Origin: CAXXOK01 sp964584315
GTDB lineage: Bacteria > Bacillota > Clostridia > Christensenellales > Aristaeellaceae
Length of the DNA: 64,000 nt
Assembly: GCA_964584315.1 (NCBI GenBank)
Contig: CAZOZO010000013.1
Location: 6,295-70,294, forward strand
Reading direction: 5' to 3'
This document shows, piece after piece, positions 62,068 to 64,000 of the stretch. Under the pieces are notes generated by a model, which did no database searches, had not been told where the DNA came from, and saw nothing but the letters and a program-made list of their open reading frames with translations. The position numbers and the translations under genes are program-made. Position 1 is the stretch's first letter. Every line of letters starts with the position of its first letter.

Positions 62068-62838
62068 ATCAGCATCTTTCCTGCAACATGCAAAGGATTC
62101 GTCTCCATTTCAAAGGCGCGCTGTCATGAGGTGCCAGACAAAATGGAGACGAATTCCTTGAGCCGGACCCCGACGAACAAAACGCATTATCTATGGCGAT
62201 AGAGTTTAGGATCATGAATATCCACAGGATGCTTTTTCACTGCACAATGACATTACCAGGTTTCATGATAACGCGCTATTATGATGCCCCATCATCATCT
62301 GAGTGATGATTCCATTCCACCGCAGAGGCTTCGCATCCTAAGCAAATCATGCAAAGAACGTTGCACGTTTCATTTGCAGAAGTTGACACAACCGATGCAA
62401 AAGCAAGTGGATGGATACCTCGTAGGGTGTTCTCCCCTCGAACCCGTAAGTACACCATAGTACATGGCGCACACCCCCTGCAAGATATCTATGGCTAAAC
62501 CGTTACCGACGGCACTGGTCAGGATTAAAAGGACACAATCGGTCGCATGTCCGAGGATGCTTGATGCCCACTGACCAAAGAAGCCATAATGCTCCAAATC
62601 CCTGATTACGGAGCTGGAATCTCGTGTATATGTTATTTGTCAGTGTTGCCGGGTAGGATCAACGGGATGCTGCAATACCATCGGTTTGCTGTAGGAGGGG
62701 CTAGTTGGACAGAACCAAGAAGGCAATAAACAAGCTCCTCAGAAAGCTTACTTTAGTTTTAGGCTGGCCGGGTTTAGAAGCATACGAGTTATTTGGTTGA
62801 CATCAGTGATTCAGTATATGACGTACAGGAGGTTTACC
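62068..62838. other. AT-richer gap between two exporter genes
   Basis: This stretch of 771 bases holds a hairpin at 62093-62159 and otherwise nothing I can support. A minus-strand frame at 62370-62597 has protein-like hydrophobic segments but no ribosome binding site. The AGGAGG site of the next gene lies at 62827. Confidence 0.45.
62093..62159. terminator. long-stem hairpin after the DHA2 exporter
   Basis: A 14-bp perfect stem (62097-62110 with 62141-62154) extended by four more pairs around a one-base bulge, with a 30-base loop. There is no T-tract, so it could be either a terminator or the end of a lost mobile element. Confidence 0.5.
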
Positions 62839-64000
62839 GTGAGCAAAAAGCATTCGCTATTTCCTCTTTTTTCTGTCGTTTTCGTCGATATGCTTGGCTT
62901 TGGGATCATATTGCCCCTGCTACCCTACATATCCGCCAACTGGGGGGCAACACCGTTTATAATTGGCTTGATCGGCGCTGCTTACCCATTAGGTCAGTTT
63001 ATTGGGGCTCCTTTGGTTGGCCTTTTTTCCGATCGCTTTGGAAGAAAGCCCTTACTCCTGTTCAGTATTGCCGGCACCTTTCTTTCACTTGTCATGCTGG
63101 GTTTTGCACAAAGTATCGCCATGATTATGATCAGTCGCTTTCTCGACGGGCTGACCGGTGGTAACATTACGGTGGCTCAGGCTTACATTTCGGATGTGAC
63201 GGATGAAAAAGGCCGTTCCAAGGGCATGGGCATGATCGGCGCCGCATTTGGCCTCGGATTCATTCTCGGGCCTGCTTCCGGCGGGTTTTTAAGCCAATGG
63301 GGATATGCGGTGCCTGCATTTGTCTCCGCAGGTTTATCCCTTATGAATTTATTCTTGATTTTCTTCTTGCTGCCCGAATCGCTTCCGAAAGAAAAACGGG
63401 TGCACCATATATCGGAAGCCAAACGCAAACATCCGTTAAGTGGGCTTGCCACTGCATTTGCCAGGCCCATTGCCGGACCGATACTAAGCAGTATTGTTGT
63501 TTTTAGCCTGTCGATGGCCATGTTTGAATCGGTATTCTCTTTGTTCACCAAACAGCGACTGGAGCTATCCGCACAAGCGACAGGGTTTATATTGGCTTAT
63601 GTCGGCGTTTTGGTTGCAGGCGTCCAGGGCGGAGGAATAGGGGTGCTCACAAAACGGTTCCCGGAGAACGTGCTAGTCCGCTTTGCTCTGATCACCTTAA
63701 CGTTGTCTTATATCGGATGGGCGCTTTCACCAAACGTAGCTGTGTTGATGGTCGTTCTGGTTCCTTTGTCGTTATCCAGTGGCATACTCAGCACACTGCT
63801 CCGGTCCAGTTTGTCAAAGGCAGTTCCAGCCAATGAAACGGGCGAGATCATGGGGATATCCGCTGCAATGGAAAGTATAACCCGGATCGTAGCACCGGCA
63901 TTGGGCGGTTGGTTGATCGGCAGCCTAACCTCGGTTGCACCCGGCTTATTATCAGCAGTTTTGATGGGGAGCTTAACAGTATATCTGATTTCACTCCAAA
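62839..64000 (+). CDS. MFS drug exporter (TetA-like), cut by window end
   Basis: The first 387 codons of a major facilitator exporter; the frame is open to the last base. It opens MSKKHSLFPLFSVVFVDMLG and has the motif A region GLFSDRFGRKPLLLF after helix 2, the helix 4-5 region DGLTGGNITVAQAYISD, and motif C-like GAAFGLGFILGPASGG, as in TetA/MdtG-type 12-helix antiporters. The start is GTG at 62839, six bases after AGGAGG. About 12 helices are already covered, so only the C terminus is missing. Composition is AT-richer than in the main part of the window. Confidence 0.88.
   Translation, partial: MSKKHSLFPLFSVVFVDMLGFGIILPLLPYISANWGATPFIIGLIGAAYPLGQFIGAPLVGLFSDRFGRKPLLLFSIAGTFLSLVMLGFAQSIAMIMISRFLDGLTGGNITVAQAYISDVTDEKGRSKGMGMIGAAFGLGFILGPASGGFLSQWGYAVPAFVSAGLSLMNLFLIFFLLPESLPKEKRVHHISEAKRKHPLSGLATAFARPIAGPILSSIVVFSLSMAMFESVFSLFTKQRLELSAQATGFILAYVGVLVAGVQGGGIGVLTKRFPENVLVRFALITLTLSYIGWALSPNVAVLMVVLVPLSLSSGILSTLLRSSLSKAVPANETGEIMGISAAMESITRIVAPALGGWLIGSLTSVAPGLLSAVLMGSLTVYLISLQ

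Noticed and set aside
62370..62597. 75-codon minus-strand frame with hydrophobic segments
   Set aside because: No ribosome binding site, no recognisable family, and located in an AT-rich noncoding stretch.
1..64000. CRISPR arrays, tRNA, rRNA, complete insertion sequences, prophage genes
   Set aside because: I looked for regularly spaced direct repeats, cloverleaf-like segments, transposase or integrase genes and phage structural genes and found none that I can support by eye.

Overview
The window looks like chromosome from a moderately GC-rich (by eye about 58-60%), anaerobic, saccharolytic member of the Bacillota (Clostridia-like). Supporting signs are strong AGGAGG ribosome binding sites with frequent TTG and GTG starts, YesM/YesN two-component systems, a PyrR attenuator, a YtrA-type GntR operon, sugar ABC transporters without their own ATPase, small 2[4Fe-4S] ferredoxins and short tandem operons. 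I see no rRNA, tRNA, CRISPR array, prophage or intact insertion sequence.

Layout. 0.4-7 kb: a D-lactate-dehydrogenase-like enzyme, a TspO-like membrane protein, a YtrA-type regulator with its ABC exporter, and an AraC/GyrI-type regulator. 7.1-13.7 kb: a sugar uptake operon under a YesM/YesN pair. 14.1-17.7 kb: a large secreted protein with a beta-propeller-like N-terminal half and a parallel beta-helix C-terminal half. 18.1-26.0 kb: a metal(loid) island. It consists of an arsenic operon (arsR, an ArsP-type permease, a cysteine-tailed ferredoxin, a redox thioredoxin, ACR3, a CoA-disulfide-reductase/rhodanese protein) followed by marR-hgcA-hgcB-arsN1. hgcA carries the NVWCAAGK cap-helix motif of the mercury-methylation corrinoid protein and hgcB is its ferredoxin partner. 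26.2-31.5 kb: an RbsABC-type (CUT2) transporter with an aldehyde dehydrogenase, separated by a foldback repeat. 31.8-36.7 kb: HxlR regulator, ferredoxin, GNAT/VOC/YitT operon, ZIP metal transporter and NudC. 37.1-43.9 kb: a GH127 beta-L-arabinofuranosidase with a CUT1 transporter and an ArsR-like regulator. 44.3-46.8 kb: an ABC-2 exporter. 47.1-49.8 kb: an uncharacterised protein, a 27-residue membrane peptide, an HD-GYP protein and a DUF5317 protein. 50.3-56.2 kb: a LacI-controlled maltodextrin-type operon. 56.5-58.5 kb: pyrR-uraA behind an attenuator. From about 58.6 kb to the end the DNA is more AT-rich and holds a gene remnant, a MarR-controlled drug exporter with an unusually large external domain, and a second exporter cut off by the window end.

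How the parts work together. Three sugar operons each pair a substrate-binding protein and two permeases with a local regulator, and two of them include a glycosidase; they presumably share a distant MsmX-type ATPase. The central island handles soft metals and organometallic compounds: ACR3 exports arsenite, ArsP-type permeases export trivalent organoarsenicals, ArsN1-type acetyltransferases inactivate arsinothricin, and HgcAB methylates mercury in the organisms where it has been tested. The most notable content of the window is this direct linkage of hgcAB to an organoarsenical resistance cluster.
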